A stretch of DNA of 64,000 nucleotides from Motiliproteus sp. SC1-56 (GCF_017309075.1 NZ_JAEMGS010000016.1:1-64000); one strand, 5' to 3'; counted from the first letter of the stretch, positions 36,401 through 49,455 are shown. Notes: generated by a model not told the origin, from the letters alone. Made by a program: numbers and translations.

Positions 36401-38957
36401 AATCCTCGCGCTCTTGGAAACCGGAAATCTCTTCCAGGAAATACTTGGCTTTGGGGCCCTGGTCGCCGCTCGCCCGCGTGCCGATGGTGCCGAGCCCCTT
36501 CAGAATGAATTGCAGGTAGAGGCCGCGATTCTCCCGGTCCTCGTCGTCGTCGATCCAGCGTCGGTAGAGGGTGCGGACGCGCCAGCAGCAGTTCTCGTAC
36601 TCAAGCCCGGCGATCTGGTCCAGGGCTTCGTCGTTTTGCCGGTCCTGCAGCCAGCGGGCCAGCAGGCTCCAGCGGGCGTTCAGCGGCCAGATGGCGGAAA
36701 AATCGGCCTGGTCCAGGGTGTCTTCAGCGTACCGGTAGCTCAGGTTCAGCTGGTGATCGATATCTGACTGGTAACGCAGCTTGAAGTTTCGCTCGCGGTT
36801 CTCTTTGAGGTCCTGGCTCCATTCGCCGTCGGCGCTCAGACGCAAATTGTCACTCAGGTTCCACAGGGCTTCGGCGGCAAGCCGGGAGCGTTCGTCGATC
36901 AGGCGGTCCGCTGCCGGGTCCAGCCGCACGTCGCGGTCCTCCAGGTAAACGATCTGCCCCAGGCTGGCTCGGATCCGCTCGGCACCGTCGGCTTGCAGGA
37001 CCCGACTGGTGAGGCCCAGCGTCACCTGGTTGGTGTCGCCGATCCTGTCCAGGCCGCTGAAGCGGTTGTCGCGGAACAGTTGGCTGTAGCTGAAGGTCAG
37101 CTCCGAGGAGTCGAAGTCGGGCAGTTCGCTCTGATCCCGGAACGGCACATATAAATAGAACAGTCGCGGCTCCAGGGTTTGGATATAGGAGCGGTTGTTG
37201 AAAGAGAGGTCGCGTTCGAAGAAGAGCCCCCCGTCGAGACTGGCCAGGGGCAGGGTGCGGTCGGGGTTTTCGCTGTTGCCCGCCGGCTGGTTGTCCAGCT
37301 GGTAGCGGGTGTGGGTCAGGCGCAGGCGGGGGTTGAAGAAGGCCCAGGGCCAGCTGTAGGGGCGCTCCAGGGTGGTCTCCAGGTGCAGGCGCCGGCCGGT
37401 GATGCGCGCGATGCCGCTGAAGCCGCTGGGGTCGCGGTCAAACTCGGTAAACTCGGCCATATAACGCCACTGCAGCGGCAGGCTGTCGGGGCTGCCGTTC
37501 AGGCGTAGTTCGGGCACCTTGCGGTAGGGCAGGGCGGCGGTGCTGCTGATGGTCTGGTAATCCTGCAGGCGGGCCAGGGCCTGCCAGCTGCGGCCTTGAT
37601 ACTGGAGCTGGGCCAGTTGGTCCAGGTGGGTGTCGCGGGCAATGTTGAGGTCGGTGTCCAGCTCGTCAAAGTAGTCGTTGTCACTGACCTTGTTGTAGTT
37701 GATGCGGCTTGACCAGCCCGGCGCCGGCCTGCCGCTGTGGTCCAGCCCCAGCGCCCAGCGGTCCTCGCCGCGCAGGTCGTCGTCGGCCAGATACGCCGTG
37801 CTCAGCTCGTAGCGGCCGTTTGCACCCAGGTAGCGGAACTCGTTCTCGAGCATCAGGCCTCGCCGGGCGATGACCCGCGGTGTCAGGGTGTCGTCGTAAT
37901 TGGGCGCCAGGTTGAAGTAGTAGGGCGCCGCCACATCCAGGCCGTTTTCGGTGGTGTGGGCGATGCTGGGGTTTAAAAAGCCCGACTTGCGGCGGTCGTC
38001 GATGGGAAAGTGGATGACCGGTACGTAGAGTACGGGAACGCCGCCGATCCGCAGGGTGGCATGGCGCGCCGAGCCGAACCCCACCTCCTTGTCGAGTACG
38101 ATCTTGCTGCCGTGGATCATCCAGGAGTCGTTGCCGGGTTCGCAACGGGTATAGGCGCCGTCGCTGATTTCCACGATGCCGTCGGCGCGGGTGACCACCC
38201 GTGCGGCGCTTCCGCGCAGGTGCTGCGGATGAAACACGAAGCGTGCGTTTTTCATCGCGGTGGTCTTGGCTTCCAGGTCGACCTGGGCGCTGTCGCCGAG
38301 AATCAGGGTGCCGGGGGCGCGGAACTGCACCAGGCCGTTGGCCTGGGCGCGCTGCTGGTCGTGCTCAAGCAGCGCCGACTGGCTGCGCAACTGGTTGTTG
38401 CCCTGGCGCAGGTAGATGCCGCCGGCGAGCTCGGTCTGGGTGCTGTCCTGGGTCCGGGCCTGGCCGGCTTCGACGTGAATCGCCTGCTCGGAGGGGGCCT
38501 GGGTGGCGTCTTCGAAGTCGAAGGCCGGTTGAATATAGGCGCCGTCACAATGGGTTTGTGGATCGACGCCGCCGGGGTTGGGGTACCAGTCGAGATCGGC
38601 GAAGGGCAGCAGCGGGCCGTGCGCTTGGATCGCGGTCTCGCCGGCGCTCAACGGGCGGCGCTGGCAGTCCCAGGCGCGCGCTTCACCGGGACCGGGTTCG
38701 CACTGCCACTGCGGCTCAAAGGTGTCCCCGGTGGTCTGCGCCGCGGGCCGGGCGTAGGCGTCCGGGTAGGTCTGGTGGTAGGGCTGACCACCTGGGCCGC
38801 CACCGGGTGCGACCTGGCATTCCCAGCCACCTTTTTTCCCTGCTGCCGGCTGGCACTGCCAGGCCGAGTTCGAGCCGGTATCTGCCCCTGCCGGTGCATT
38901 GACGGCCAGCAGGCAGAGAAACAGGCTCCGTCTGAGCGATCGCTGGATGGCTGGCAT
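36390..38957 (-). CDS. lptD: LPS-assembly protein LptD
   Basis: An 855-residue outer membrane protein. Signal peptide, then two Trp-x-Cys pieces (WQCQP, WQCEP) typical of pseudomonad-like LptD, a beta-jellyroll domain and a 26-strand-type barrel. The C-terminal CC pair (ENCCWRV) forms the needed disulfides with the N-terminal Cys. It inserts LPS into the outer leaflet with LptE. Start 38957 (MPAIQRSL) is chosen because the signal peptide follows directly. DsbC at 58946 may help its disulfides form. Confidence 0.96.
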   Translation of the reverse strand: MPAIQRSLRRSLFLCLLAVNAPAGADTGSNSAWQCQPAAGKKGGWECQVAPGGGPGGQPYHQTYPDAYARPAAQTTGDTFEPQWQCEPGPGEARAWDCQRRPLSAGETAIQAHGPLLPFADLDWYPNPGGVDPQTHCDGAYIQPAFDFEDATQAPSEQAIHVEAGQARTQDSTQTELAGGIYLRQGNNQLRSQSALLEHDQQRAQANGLVQFRAPGTLILGDSAQVDLEAKTTAMKNARFVFHPQHLRGSAARVVTRADGIVEISDGAYTRCEPGNDSWMIHGSKIVLDKEVGFGSARHATLRIGGVPVLYVPVIHFPIDDRRKSGFLNPSIAHTTENGLDVAAPYYFNLAPNYDDTLTPRVIARRGLMLENEFRYLGANGRYELSTAYLADDDLRGEDRWALGLDHSGRPAPGWSSRINYNKVSDNDYFDELDTDLNIARDTHLDQLAQLQYQGRSWQALARLQDYQTISSTAALPYRKVPELRLNGSPDSLPLQWRYMAEFTEFDRDPSGFSGIARITGRRLHLETTLERPYSWPWAFFNPRLRLTHTRYQLDNQPAGNSENPDRTLPLASLDGGLFFERDLSFNNRSYIQTLEPRLFYLYVPFRDQSELPDFDSSELTFSYSQLFRDNRFSGLDRIGDTNQVTLGLTSRVLQADGAERIRASLGQIVYLEDRDVRLDPAADRLIDERSRLAAEALWNLSDNLRLSADGEWSQDLKENRERNFKLRYQSDIDHQLNLSYRYAEDTLDQADFSAIWPLNARWSLLARWLQDRQNDEALDQIAGLEYENCCWRVRTLYRRWIDDDEDRENRGLYLQFILKGLGTIGTRASGDQGPKAKYFLEEISGFQEREDYDN

Positions 38958-39108
38958 GGGTGGCGGGCAGAGCTCCAAAAAATACGCCCGCGGGAGCGGC
39001 GCGAGGCCTGTCCGTGGGCGGTGGAATTCGAGTAAGATGTGCCCGCGAATGATAATGGAAGCCCGGGTCAATTCCTAGATGGCCTCGGCGTTGTAGCATG
39101 GTAAGGGT

Positions 39109-41659
<2,551 letters not shown>

Positions 41660-41660
41660 C

Positions 41661-42611
41661 TCAGCGGGTGCCGGGGGGCGCTTCGCGGGTGAGCGGTTCG
41701 CTGGCCTGCACCCGGGGGGCTTGCGGCACCGGCTCAACCCGTTTGGCGATCAGGCCGCGCAGCACCGAGACCAGGCGCTGGTCGGTTCGTTTCCAGTCGC
41801 TGGGGTGGTGCGGAATGTGGTATTGCACATAGTTCGCCATGCCCTGGCGGCGCGCGGCCTGGGCCCGGCGCTTGGCCAGCAGGTCCGCCGGGTCGCTGGC
41901 GGTGATCGTGCTGTGAAAGATGTCCAATACCGGTATCTGCATTCGGGCGACCAGCTCGTGCAATGCGGGCTCGATGCTTCGCTGCGGGCGCAGGGCGTCG
42001 ATCAACACCAGGCTGTTCACCCGCTGGTTCTGAAACTCCGCGCTGTAGCGGCCGGCCCAGTAGGCGCCGCTGCCCGCTCCCAGCACCATAAAGTGCGTCG
42101 CCCCCTGTTCTTCCAGATAGCGCAGCCCCGACTCGATGCGATCGGTGATCTGCTGGTAGTGCTGGTCGAGCAGCTTGCCTTCCTCCCCCAGCGCCTCGGC
42201 CGCCAGAGTCTGCTCCACCGGCAACCGGGGTTGGTCGGGCACCGCGATGGAGAGGGTGTGCCAGCCGGCCTCAGGCAGGCCCAGGCGGATGGACTTGATC
42301 GCCCCAGGCCAGTCGGCGCTGGTGCGGTCATGGTGCAGCAGCAGAATGCCGCCCTTGGGGTGTGGAGCCAGGGCCGGTTGGTAGAGGCCGAGAAAGGACT
42401 CCTGGTTGGTTTCCAGCCAGACCACCTCCGTCTCCTCGCCCTGGGAGTGGGCGAGGGCCTGCAGGCGTTGCTGCTCAAGATCCGGTAGAATGCGCCCGCC
42501 CGGGGCCTGCGCCGGCTCCTGGGCACGCAGGCCGAGGCTGCTGGCGAGCAGCAGCAGGCCGAGGCCGAGCGACCTCGTAAGGGGTGAGATGCGGAGGCTA
42601 AACTGAGTCAT
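41661..42611 (-). CDS. DUF3530-family secreted alpha/beta hydrolase-like protein
   Basis: A 316-residue protein with a signal peptide (LLLLASSLGLRA-QE). The fold resembles alpha/beta hydrolases (GGILLLHHDRTSADW, MVLGAGSGAYWAGRY, SLVLIDALRP, PVLDIFHS). The nucleophile elbow reads GAGSGAY with Ser kept. Substrate unknown. The start at 42611 precedes the signal peptide; the much longer upstream frame is antisense to the LpxR-like gene and not real. Confidence 0.85.
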   Translation of the reverse strand: MTQFSLRISPLTRSLGLGLLLLASSLGLRAQEPAQAPGGRILPDLEQQRLQALAHSQGEETEVVWLETNQESFLGLYQPALAPHPKGGILLLHHDRTSADWPGAIKSIRLGLPEAGWHTLSIAVPDQPRLPVEQTLAAEALGEEGKLLDQHYQQITDRIESGLRYLEEQGATHFMVLGAGSGAYWAGRYSAEFQNQRVNSLVLIDALRPQRSIEPALHELVARMQIPVLDIFHSTITASDPADLLAKRRAQAARRQGMANYVQYHIPHHPSDWKRTDQRLVSVLRGLIAKRVEPVPQAPRVQASEPLTREAPPGTR

Positions 42612-42686
42612 GGCCGGGATTATACGCATCCGTCGACAGGATATACCATGGTCTCCTGCCGGGTGTGGTCCACAGAGAGGTGAAGG

Positions 42687-43757
42687 GTGGCGGTTAACAG
42701 AATCTGGATGGGGCGGCTGCTGGCGCTGCTGGCGTGTCTGGCCGGCCCGGTTGGCGCCGCCTGTGTGGCCGACCCCCGCTCCGGTGACTATCACCGTTGG
42801 ACCGGCAACCTCTACTTCGAGAACGACCTGTTTGCCGAAACGGATCAGAACTACACCAACGGCATTCGTGTCTCGGCGATCTCCCCCAACCTGGACAGCT
42901 TTCGTCAAGACCCGCTGCTCGCGCCCTGGGTGCGCAGCCTCAACCATCATCTGCGCTTTCTTTACAGCAACCGCGAGGGCGATTCGTGCCTCAGCCGGCG
43001 GCTGGTGCTGACCCTGGGGCAGACCATCTATACGCCCCAGGACATCGACGCCACCGAGGTGGTGGAGGATGAGCGTCCGTACGCCGGGTGGCTCTACGGT
43101 GGCGTCGCTTACCACCTGCGCAGTGATGGCCACCTGGAAAGCCTCGGGTTCAACCTCGGAGTGGTCGGCCCCCTGGCCTTTGGCGAGCAGGCGCAGAACT
43201 TCATCCACGACCTGCGTGGTTTCAAGCGCTTCAAGGGGTGGGACAACCAGCTCAAGAACGAGCCGGGCGTGCAGCTGCTGTACGAGTTCAAGCAGAAGTG
43301 GGCCGACAGTGGCCCCGGGCTGGGGGTGGACCTGATCGCCCACGGCGGCGGCAGCCTGGGGAACGTGGCCACCTACCTGAATGCCGGAGTCGAAGGGCGG
43401 CTGGGCTGGAACCTGCCTGATGACTTCGGTACCTCGGCGGTGCGCCCGGGGTCGGATAACAGCGCCCCGGACAGCGCCTGGGACCCCCGGGGGCCGGAGC
43501 GCTGGGGCTGGCACCTGTTTGTCTCCAGCGATGTACGCCTGGTGCTCAGGGATATTTTCCTGGACGGCAACACCTTTACCGACAGTCACAGCGTGGATAA
43601 GAACCCGCTGGTGGGGGATATCTACGCCGGCTTCAGCATTCATTACCGGCGCCTTAAGCTCTCCTATGCCCGGGTCATGCGCACCCGTGAGTTCGATGAA
43701 CAGGACAGCCTCCACCGTTACGGCTCGCTGTCCCTGAGCTGGCACCAGGTGTTTTGA
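42687..43757 (+). CDS. LpxR-like lipid A 3-O-deacylase (DUF2219)
   Basis: A 356-residue outer membrane barrel. The family motif NDLFAETDQNYTNGI (catalytic Asn-Asp and Thr region), DERPYAGWLYGG and GEQAQNFIHD are present. It ends in an aromatic (WHQVF). LpxR removes the 3'-acyloxyacyl group of lipid A in a calcium-dependent way, softening immune recognition or permeability. It starts at GTG 42687 with GAGAGG upstream. Confidence 0.88.
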   Translation: MAVNRIWMGRLLALLACLAGPVGAACVADPRSGDYHRWTGNLYFENDLFAETDQNYTNGIRVSAISPNLDSFRQDPLLAPWVRSLNHHLRFLYSNREGDSCLSRRLVLTLGQTIYTPQDIDATEVVEDERPYAGWLYGGVAYHLRSDGHLESLGFNLGVVGPLAFGEQAQNFIHDLRGFKRFKGWDNQLKNEPGVQLLYEFKQKWADSGPGLGVDLIAHGGGSLGNVATYLNAGVEGRLGWNLPDDFGTSAVRPGSDNSAPDSAWDPRGPERWGWHLFVSSDVRLVLRDIFLDGNTFTDSHSVDKNPLVGDIYAGFSIHYRRLKLSYARVMRTREFDEQDSLHRYGSLSLSWHQVF

Positions 43758-43764
43758 GACTGCC

Positions 43765-43794
43765 CTGACAAGTCCCGGCGCTCCGCGCTAGAAT
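43765..43794 (+). promoter_or_regulatory. Sigma70 promoter of rpe-gph-trpE
   Basis: CTGACA (43765-43770) and TAGAAT (43789-43794), each 5 of 6 to consensus, with an 18-nt spacer, lie 34 nt upstream of rpe. Confidence 0.65.
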
Positions 43795-43828
43795 AGGGCG
43801 CTTTGCCATTCCAGCGCTGAGAGCTGCC

Positions 43829-44497
43829 ATGAAAGACTTCAAGATCGCCCCGTCCATTCTCTCCGCCGACTTCGCCCGCCTCGGGGAAGAGGTTAACCAG
43901 GTGCTCGATGCCGGTGCCGATATCGTTCATTTTGACGTCATGGACAACCATTACGTCCCCAACCTGACCATCGGTCCCATGGTCTGCAAGGCCCTGCGCA
44001 ATCATGGGATTACGGCGCCCATCGACGTTCACCTGATGGTCAAGCCGGTGGACCGGATCATCGGTGATTTCATCGAGGCCGGCGCGACCTACATTACCTT
44101 CCATCCCGAGGCCAGCGAGCACATCGATCGCAGCCTGCAGTTGATTCGTGAAGGGGGTTGCAAATCAGGGTTGGTGTTCAACCCCGCAACCCCGTTGCAC
44201 TGCCTGGAGCATGTGCTGGACAAGGTCGATATGGTGCTGTTGATGTCGGTGAACCCGGGTTTTGGTGGCCAGAAGTTCATTCCCCATACCCTGGAAAAGG
44301 TCAAGCAGGCCCGGGCCATGATCGATCGCAGCGGCCGTCCTATTCGCCTGGAAGTGGACGGCGGCATCGGGGTGGACAACATCGCCGAGGTCGCCCGCGC
44401 CGGGGCCGATACGTTTGTCGCGGGCTCGGCCATCTTTAATACCGCCGACTACGCTGCCACCATCGCCGCCATGCGGGCGCAACTGGCGACCCTGTAA
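43829..44497 (+). CDS. rpe: Ribulose-phosphate 3-epimerase
   Basis: A 222-residue TIM-barrel epimerase: [42 protein letters not shown], and [11 protein letters not shown]. It interconverts ribulose- and xylulose-5-phosphate. Its TAA overlaps the gph ATG by one base. Confidence 0.98.
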   Translation: MKDFKIAPSILSADFARLGEEVNQVLDAGADIVHFDVMDNHYVPNLTIGPMVCKALRNHGITAPIDVHLMVKPVDRIIGDFIEAGATYITFHPEASEHIDRSLQLIREGGCKSGLVFNPATPLHCLEHVLDKVDMVLLMSVNPGFGGQKFIPHTLEKVKQARAMIDRSGRPIRLEVDGGIGVDNIAEVARAGADTFVAGSAIFNTADYAATIAAMRAQLATL

Positions 44498-45177
44498 TGC
44501 CTGCTCGCGGACCCTTTGCCGTTGATCAGGCGCCGCAGGCGGTGCTGTTTGACCTGGACGGGACCCTGATCGACAGTGCCCCAAGCCTGGCTCGGGCGGT
44601 GGACGTGATGCTGGGGCAGTTGCAGCGCCCGGCGGCCGGTGAAGCCCGGGTCCGGGACTGGGTGGGTAATGGGGCGCGGGTGCTGGTGCACCGTGCCTTG
44701 ACGGAGGGCTCCGAGGCGGATGTGGATCCGGCACTCCTGGAGCGGGCGCACGGGCTTTTTCTCCAGGCTTATGGCGAGGCGCCCGAGGCCGGCACCCTGG
44801 TTTACCCCGGAGTGCGCCGGTTTCTGGATGCGCTGCGGCGTCGGGGGCTGCCTCTGGGCCTGATCACCAATAAGCCGGCCGCGTTTATCCCGCCGTTGCT
44901 AAAAAGCTTTGAATTGGAAGTCTTTTTTGCACTGACTCTCGGCGGCGACAGCCTGGCGGAGAAAAAGCCGCACCCGGCGCCGCTGCTGCACGCCGCTCGT
45001 CATTTCGGGGTTGCCCCCGGGCGCTGCCTGATGGTGGGGGACTCGCGCCATGATATCGAGGCGGCCCGCCGAGCCGGCTGTCCGGTGGCGGCGGTCAGTT
45101 ACGGCTATAACCACGGTGAGCCCGTGGGGGATGCAGCGCCCGACTGGGTAGTTGATTCACTGCCCGAGCTGCTATAA
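44497..45177 (+). CDS. gph: Phosphoglycolate phosphatase
   Basis: A 226-residue HAD hydrolase with [26 protein letters not shown] and [16 protein letters not shown]. It clears 2-phosphoglycolate. Its place between rpe and trpE is standard. Confidence 0.96.
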   Translation: MPARGPFAVDQAPQAVLFDLDGTLIDSAPSLARAVDVMLGQLQRPAAGEARVRDWVGNGARVLVHRALTEGSEADVDPALLERAHGLFLQAYGEAPEAGTLVYPGVRRFLDALRRRGLPLGLITNKPAAFIPPLLKSFELEVFFALTLGGDSLAEKKPHPAPLLHAARHFGVAPGRCLMVGDSRHDIEAARRAGCPVAAVSYGYNHGEPVGDAAPDWVVDSLPELL

Positions 45178-45301
45178 GGTTTTTCTCTCTTTCATTGGTT
45201 GTAAAAGGGTTTTTCCGGCATGGACCAACTGCTCGAACCGGGATTTCGATGGCGAGACTGACCGTTTCCGCCCGCGCCCATTCACCTGTCCGGATAACCC
45301 C

Positions 45302-46780
45302 ATGACCCCTGAACACTTTGCCGCCCTGGCTGGCCAGAACTACAACCGTATTCCCGTGATGCGTGAGGTTCTGGCCGATCTCGACACGCCCCTCAGCACC
45401 TACCTGAAGCTGGCCGATGGCCCTTACTCCTACCTGCTTGAATCGGTGCAGGGCGGTGAAAAATGGGGCCGTTACTCGATCATCGGCCTGCCTTGTCGCA
45501 CGGTGCTCAAGGTCCATGGTCACGAGGTCTCGGTGGAGACCGACGGCAAGGTCACCGAGCGTCACGAGGAGGCCGATCCCCTGGCCTTTGTCGAGGCCTT
45601 CCAGCGTCGCTACCGGGTGCCGGACCTGGAGGGGCTGCCCCGCTTTAATGGTGGTCTGGTGGGTTACTTCGGCTACGACACGGTGCGCTACATCGAACCG
45701 CGTCTTTCCCGCGTGCCGCCGGACACCCTGGGCACGCCCGACATTCTGCTGATGGTCTCGGACGAGGTGGTGGTCTTCGACAACCTCAGTGGCAAGCTGA
45801 TTCTTATCTGCCACGCCGATCCGGCTGAAAAAGATGCGCTGGACAACGCCCAGTTACGCCTGGACGAACTGGTGGCGCGGCTGCGCTTCGCGGTGCCGGG
45901 CCCGGTGGAGCCCGGCTCGGGGCAGGCGGTCAACGAATCGGACTTTGTCTCCGGCTTTGAGCAGGCCGATTTCGAGGCAGCGGTAGAGCGCATCCGCGAG
46001 TACATTCTGGCCGGGGACGTGATGCAGACCGTGATCTCCCAGCGCATGTCGATCCCCTTCGACGCCAAGCCCCTGGATCTCTACCGGGCGCTGCGGATGC
46101 TCAACCCCTCGCCCTACATGTACGCGCTCAACCTCGGCGATTTTCACGTGGTGGGCTCCTCCCCCGAGATCCTGGCCCGGCTGGAGGACGGCGAAGTGAC
46201 CGTCCGCCCCATTGCCGGTACCCGTAAGCGCGGCGCCACCCCGGAGCAGGACAAGGCCCTCGAGGCGGAGCTGCTGGCCGACCCCAAGGAGATCGCCGAG
46301 CACCTCATGCTGATTGACCTGGGGCGTAATGATGTCGGCCGGGTGTCGGAGATCGGCAGCGTCGAGCTGACCGACAAGATGGTGATTGAACGTTACTCCC
46401 ACGTCATGCACATCGTCTCCAACGTCACCGGCAGGCTGAAACCGGGCAAGAGTGCCATCGACGTGCTGCGGGCCACTCACCCGGCGGGTACTCTCAGCGG
46501 GGCGCCGAAGATCCGGGCCATGGAGATTATCGACGAGCTGGAGCCGGTAAAGCGTGGTGTCTACGGCGGCGCCGTGGGCTACCTCTCCTGGAGCGGCAAC
46601 ATGGACACTGCGATCGCGATCCGCACCGCGGTGATCAAGGACGGCACCCTGCACATTCAGGCCGGTGCAGGCGTGGTGGCCGACTCCGTGCCCCGGTTGG
46701 AGTGGAAAGAGACTCTTAACAAGGGGCGGGCGGTGTTTCGCGCCGTCGCCATGGCCAGTCGGGGAGTGGACCAGCTCTGA
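45302..46780 (+). CDS. trpE: Anthranilate synthase component I
   Basis: A 492-residue Trp[33 protein letters not shown] (the Trp-binding N-terminal part, with LLES), and the catalytic core with [19 protein letters not shown], and [15 protein letters not shown]. It turns chorismate into anthranilate with TrpG, which is not in the window. I start at the ATG at 45302; 50 further codons upstream overlap gph and lack homology. A 13-codon frame with one Trp lies in the leader (45220-45261) but no attenuator is evident. Confidence 0.97.
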   Translation: MTPEHFAALAGQNYNRIPVMREVLADLDTPLSTYLKLADGPYSYLLESVQGGEKWGRYSIIGLPCRTVLKVHGHEVSVETDGKVTERHEEADPLAFVEAFQRRYRVPDLEGLPRFNGGLVGYFGYDTVRYIEPRLSRVPPDTLGTPDILLMVSDEVVVFDNLSGKLILICHADPAEKDALDNAQLRLDELVARLRFAVPGPVEPGSGQAVNESDFVSGFEQADFEAAVERIREYILAGDVMQTVISQRMSIPFDAKPLDLYRALRMLNPSPYMYALNLGDFHVVGSSPEILARLEDGEVTVRPIAGTRKRGATPEQDKALEAELLADPKEIAEHLMLIDLGRNDVGRVSEIGSVELTDKMVIERYSHVMHIVSNVTGRLKPGKSAIDVLRATHPAGTLSGAPKIRAMEIIDELEPVKRGVYGGAVGYLSWSGNMDTAIAIRTAVIKDGTLHIQAGAGVVADSVPRLEWKETLNKGRAVFRAVAMASRGVDQL

Positions 46781-46867
46781 CGATCGGCGGCGAGGTGCGG
46801 CTTGGAAAGCGGCGCCTTCGCCCGCATAATCCGCATCTCCTGAACTGCCTTGCGTGAGTAGCGGATA

Positions 46868-47707
46868 ATGAACACCCCCAGCCTTCAGCAGCGCTTTGGC
46901 GAGCTGCGCAGTAACAAGCTCTTCGAACTCTTCGTGGTCGCCGTGATTATCGGCTCGGCGCTGCTGGTCGGGGCCAAGACCTACGAGCTGCACCCTTTGA
47001 CGCAGCAGGCGATCACCTGGCTGGATCGACTGGTGACCCTGATTTTCCTCGCTGAAATCAGCATCCGTTTTCTCGGCGAAGAGCAGAAACGGCACTTCTT
47101 TCGCAACGGCTGGAACGTTTTCGACACCCTGATCGTGGTGGTGAGCCTGATCCCCATCGACAACAGCGACATGGCGCTGGTGGCCCGGCTGGTGCGGGTT
47201 TTCCGGGTGTTGCGGATGGTCTCCATCATTCCCGAGCTACGCCTGCTGCTCAACTCCCTGCTCAAGGCCCTGCCGCAGCTGGGTTACGTGCTGCTGCTGA
47301 TGTTCATCATCTTCTATATTTATGCCGCCATGGGCAGCACCCTGTTCGAGCATATCAATGAAGAACTATGGGGGGATGTCAGCATCGCCCTGCTGACCCT
47401 GTTCCGGGTGATGACATTTGAGGACTGGACCGACGTCATGTACGAGACCATGGTCGTCTATCCGTTGAGCTGGGTCTATTACATCACCTTTATCTTCTTT
47501 ACCGCGTTCGCCTTTCTCAACATGGTGATCGGGATCGTCGTCAACGTGATGAACGATGAGCACGCCAAGGTGCTGAAGCAGAAGGCGAAAGAGGCGCATG
47601 AGCCGACCCTTGTCGACCTCTACGCGAAACTTGAGGCGATGGAGGCGCAGCTGCAGCGTCAGGCCGGCGCCGAAAACGCCTCCCGCAGGGACTCACTTAG
47701 CGGCTGA
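46868..47707 (+). CDS. Voltage-gated cation channel homologue (NaChBac type)
   Basis: A 279-residue six-helix channel. S4 reads RLVRVFRVLRMVS with four Arg at three-residue spacing, so voltage sensing is likely. The pore loop carries TFEDWTD, in the place of TLESW in sodium-selective bacterial channels; the extra Asp residues could favour Ca2+. After S6 (FLNMVIGIVVNVM) a coiled coil (LVDLYAKLEAMEAQLQRQ) would hold the tetramer. It ends overlapping the convergent diguanylate cyclase gene by 11 nt. Motility or pH control are possible roles, not shown here. Confidence 0.9.
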   Translation: MNTPSLQQRFGELRSNKLFELFVVAVIIGSALLVGAKTYELHPLTQQAITWLDRLVTLIFLAEISIRFLGEEQKRHFFRNGWNVFDTLIVVVSLIPIDNSDMALVARLVRVFRVLRMVSIIPELRLLLNSLLKALPQLGYVLLLMFIIFYIYAAMGSTLFEHINEELWGDVSIALLTLFRVMTFEDWTDVMYETMVVYPLSWVYYITFIFFTAFAFLNMVIGIVVNVMNDEHAKVLKQKAKEAHEPTLVDLYAKLEAMEAQLQRQAGAENASRRDSLSG

Positions 47708-48896
47708 TCACTCGGTTGCGGCCACCCTCCTTGGCCTCGTAGAGGAGCTCATCGGCTCGCAGGAGCGTCTGCTCCACGGCTTCACCGTCCCGGTAGTCGG
47801 TGACCCCGATACTGGTGGTCACCGGCAGGGGCTCGCCGGCGGGGGTCTGAATCTCGGCGTTCTCAAAGGCGGCGCGGATCCGCTCGGCGGCGCCCAGGCT
47901 CTCCCCGGCGCTGAGTCCGGGCAGCACCACCATGAACTCCTCGCCGCCGAAACGGGCGATGATGTCGGTCTTGCGCAGTTGCTGGCGCAGGATCTCGGCG
48001 GAGTGACGCAGCACCTGGTCGCCCATGAGGTGTCCGTGGTTATCGTTGATGCGCTTGAAGCGGTCCAGGTCGCACATCAGCACGGAAAAAGGGCGGCCCT
48101 GGCTCTGGTGCAGTTCAATTTCGGCCTCGAGCCGTGCCATCAGGACCCGCCGGTTGATCAGCCCGGTCAGGGGGTCGCGGGTGGACTCGCGGTAAAGCTT
48201 GAGCAGCATCAGCAGCTGACCTCCCTGCACCCAGAAGGTAATGCCGCAAATCAGGCTCAGAACCCAGAGGGTATTGAGGCTGGCGGTGGTCAGCAGGGTG
48301 CCGGCCCAGAGTTCGACTCCCGCGTAGCAGAGCAGTACCGTGAGCATCAGCCCCGCACCGTAGAGCAGGGTCAGGGGGAAGAGGCCGGTCAGCGCCACCA
48401 TCATGTAGGGCATGCCGGTGTAGCCCGCCAGCGCAGGTTCAGGGGTGCCTTGCTGCATGATCACCATGGCGGCGGAATAGAAAAGGCCGGGGGCGAGCAG
48501 GGTCAGAAACAACAGGATATGGATGTGCAGGGGTCTTGGCCGCAGCAGCGCCAGTAACCAGATCAGCACCAGGGCCCCGGCGAGCACACCGCGCGCCACG
48601 GCCATGGGGGTGAAGTGTTCGGGGTTTAACGTGAGGTAGTCCACCGGTATCCAGGCCGGCACCGCCACGATAAAGAACGCCAGCATGAAGCGCAGCCGTT
48701 GGGCGATATAATTGGCCCGGGTCTCGCAGAAGTCCTGCGAGTGGCTGCGGGCGGTCAGGATGTCGCTGAGCCGAAAGCCCCCGAGTGTGCCGCTGATGCG
48801 ATCAAGCATCGGGTCGGCGACGGAACCGGCGGGAAGGTGGGTGTCGCTGCGCTGCTCCGACGGCTGCGGGGCTTCCTTGCCGATTTTGCTACGCAT
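47697..48896 (-). CDS. Membrane diguanylate cyclase
   Basis: A 399-residue protein. About 90 N-terminal cytoplasmic residues lead to six or so membrane helices (roughly 75-245), then a GGDEF domain with an intact RFGGEEF signature and an RKTD inhibitory site five residues before it. It should make c-di-GMP with product inhibition. The start at 48896 (MRSKIGKE) has AAGGAA upstream. A PilZ receptor gene is in the window at 59758. Confidence 0.92.
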   Translation of the reverse strand: MRSKIGKEAPQPSEQRSDTHLPAGSVADPMLDRISGTLGGFRLSDILTARSHSQDFCETRANYIAQRLRFMLAFFIVAVPAWIPVDYLTLNPEHFTPMAVARGVLAGALVLIWLLALLRPRPLHIHILLFLTLLAPGLFYSAAMVIMQQGTPEPALAGYTGMPYMMVALTGLFPLTLLYGAGLMLTVLLCYAGVELWAGTLLTTASLNTLWVLSLICGITFWVQGGQLLMLLKLYRESTRDPLTGLINRRVLMARLEAEIELHQSQGRPFSVLMCDLDRFKRINDNHGHLMGDQVLRHSAEILRQQLRKTDIIARFGGEEFMVVLPGLSAGESLGAAERIRAAFENAEIQTPAGEPLPVTTSIGVTDYRDGEAVEQTLLRADELLYEAKEGGRNRVISR

Positions 48897-49047
48897 GGCT
48901 CGATTTCCTTGAAAAACAAGCCATAAGGATAAAGCATCGGGTCGTGATCCGCCATTGGACTGCCCGTTTGTTGCGCGCCGCAGCATTGCTCCCCTGCTGG
49001 CTGGCAGCTATTTTTTGAACTCAAACCAACAGCCGGAGACGCGGTTG

Positions 49048-49455
49048 ATGTCTTTTCCCGCCAGTGATGCCGCCAAGGTGCAGGCCAGCTTTCAGCGCTG
49101 CGCCGAAAATCCCGCCTTTATCGATGATTTTTATGCCTTTTTTGTCGGCATGTCCCCGGCCGTGGCGGCGGCCTTTGCGCATACCGACATGGATCAGCAG
49201 GCCGTGATGCTCCGCGCCTCGCTGGAGCTGATACTGCCCGGCGATGAGCACGGGGCGCGCCAGCAGGTGCTGGGACGGCTGGCCCGCCTTCATGGCCCGG
49301 ACGGGGTCAATATCCCCCCGCGGCTTTACGACTACTGGCTGGAGGCGCTGCTGGACACGCTGGCGGTACATGACCCCGATTACAACCCCGCTTTGGAGGC
49401 GATCTGGCGCCGTGTACTGGTGGAGGGGGTCAAGCAGGTGCGTCAGTGCGTCTGA
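49048..49455 (+). CDS. Single-domain globin
   Basis: A 135-residue globin-fold protein (FIDDFYAFFVGMSP, FAHTDMDQQAVML, RLARLHGPDGVNIPPRLYDYWLEALLDTL). The His in ARLHGPDG is the likely proximal heme ligand. It could bind O2 or NO. GGAG precedes the ATG at 49048 by 10 nt. Partners are not evident; it is divergent from the diguanylate cyclase gene, which raises a gas-sensing link only as inference. Confidence 0.82.
   Translation: MSFPASDAAKVQASFQRCAENPAFIDDFYAFFVGMSPAVAAAFAHTDMDQQAVMLRASLELILPGDEHGARQQVLGRLARLHGPDGVNIPPRLYDYWLEALLDTLAVHDPDYNPALEAIWRRVLVEGVKQVRQCV

Noticed and set aside
42612-43745. N-terminal extension of the DUF3530 frame
   Set aside because: It is antisense to the LpxR-like gene, and a signal peptide starts at the internal ATG at 42611.
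45220-45261. Possible trp leader peptide before trpE
   Set aside because: It has only one Trp codon and no anti-terminator or terminator stems are visible, so attenuation is not supported.
45854-47095. 413-codon minus-strand frame
   Set aside because: Antisense to trpE and the channel gene, with no start context or homology.
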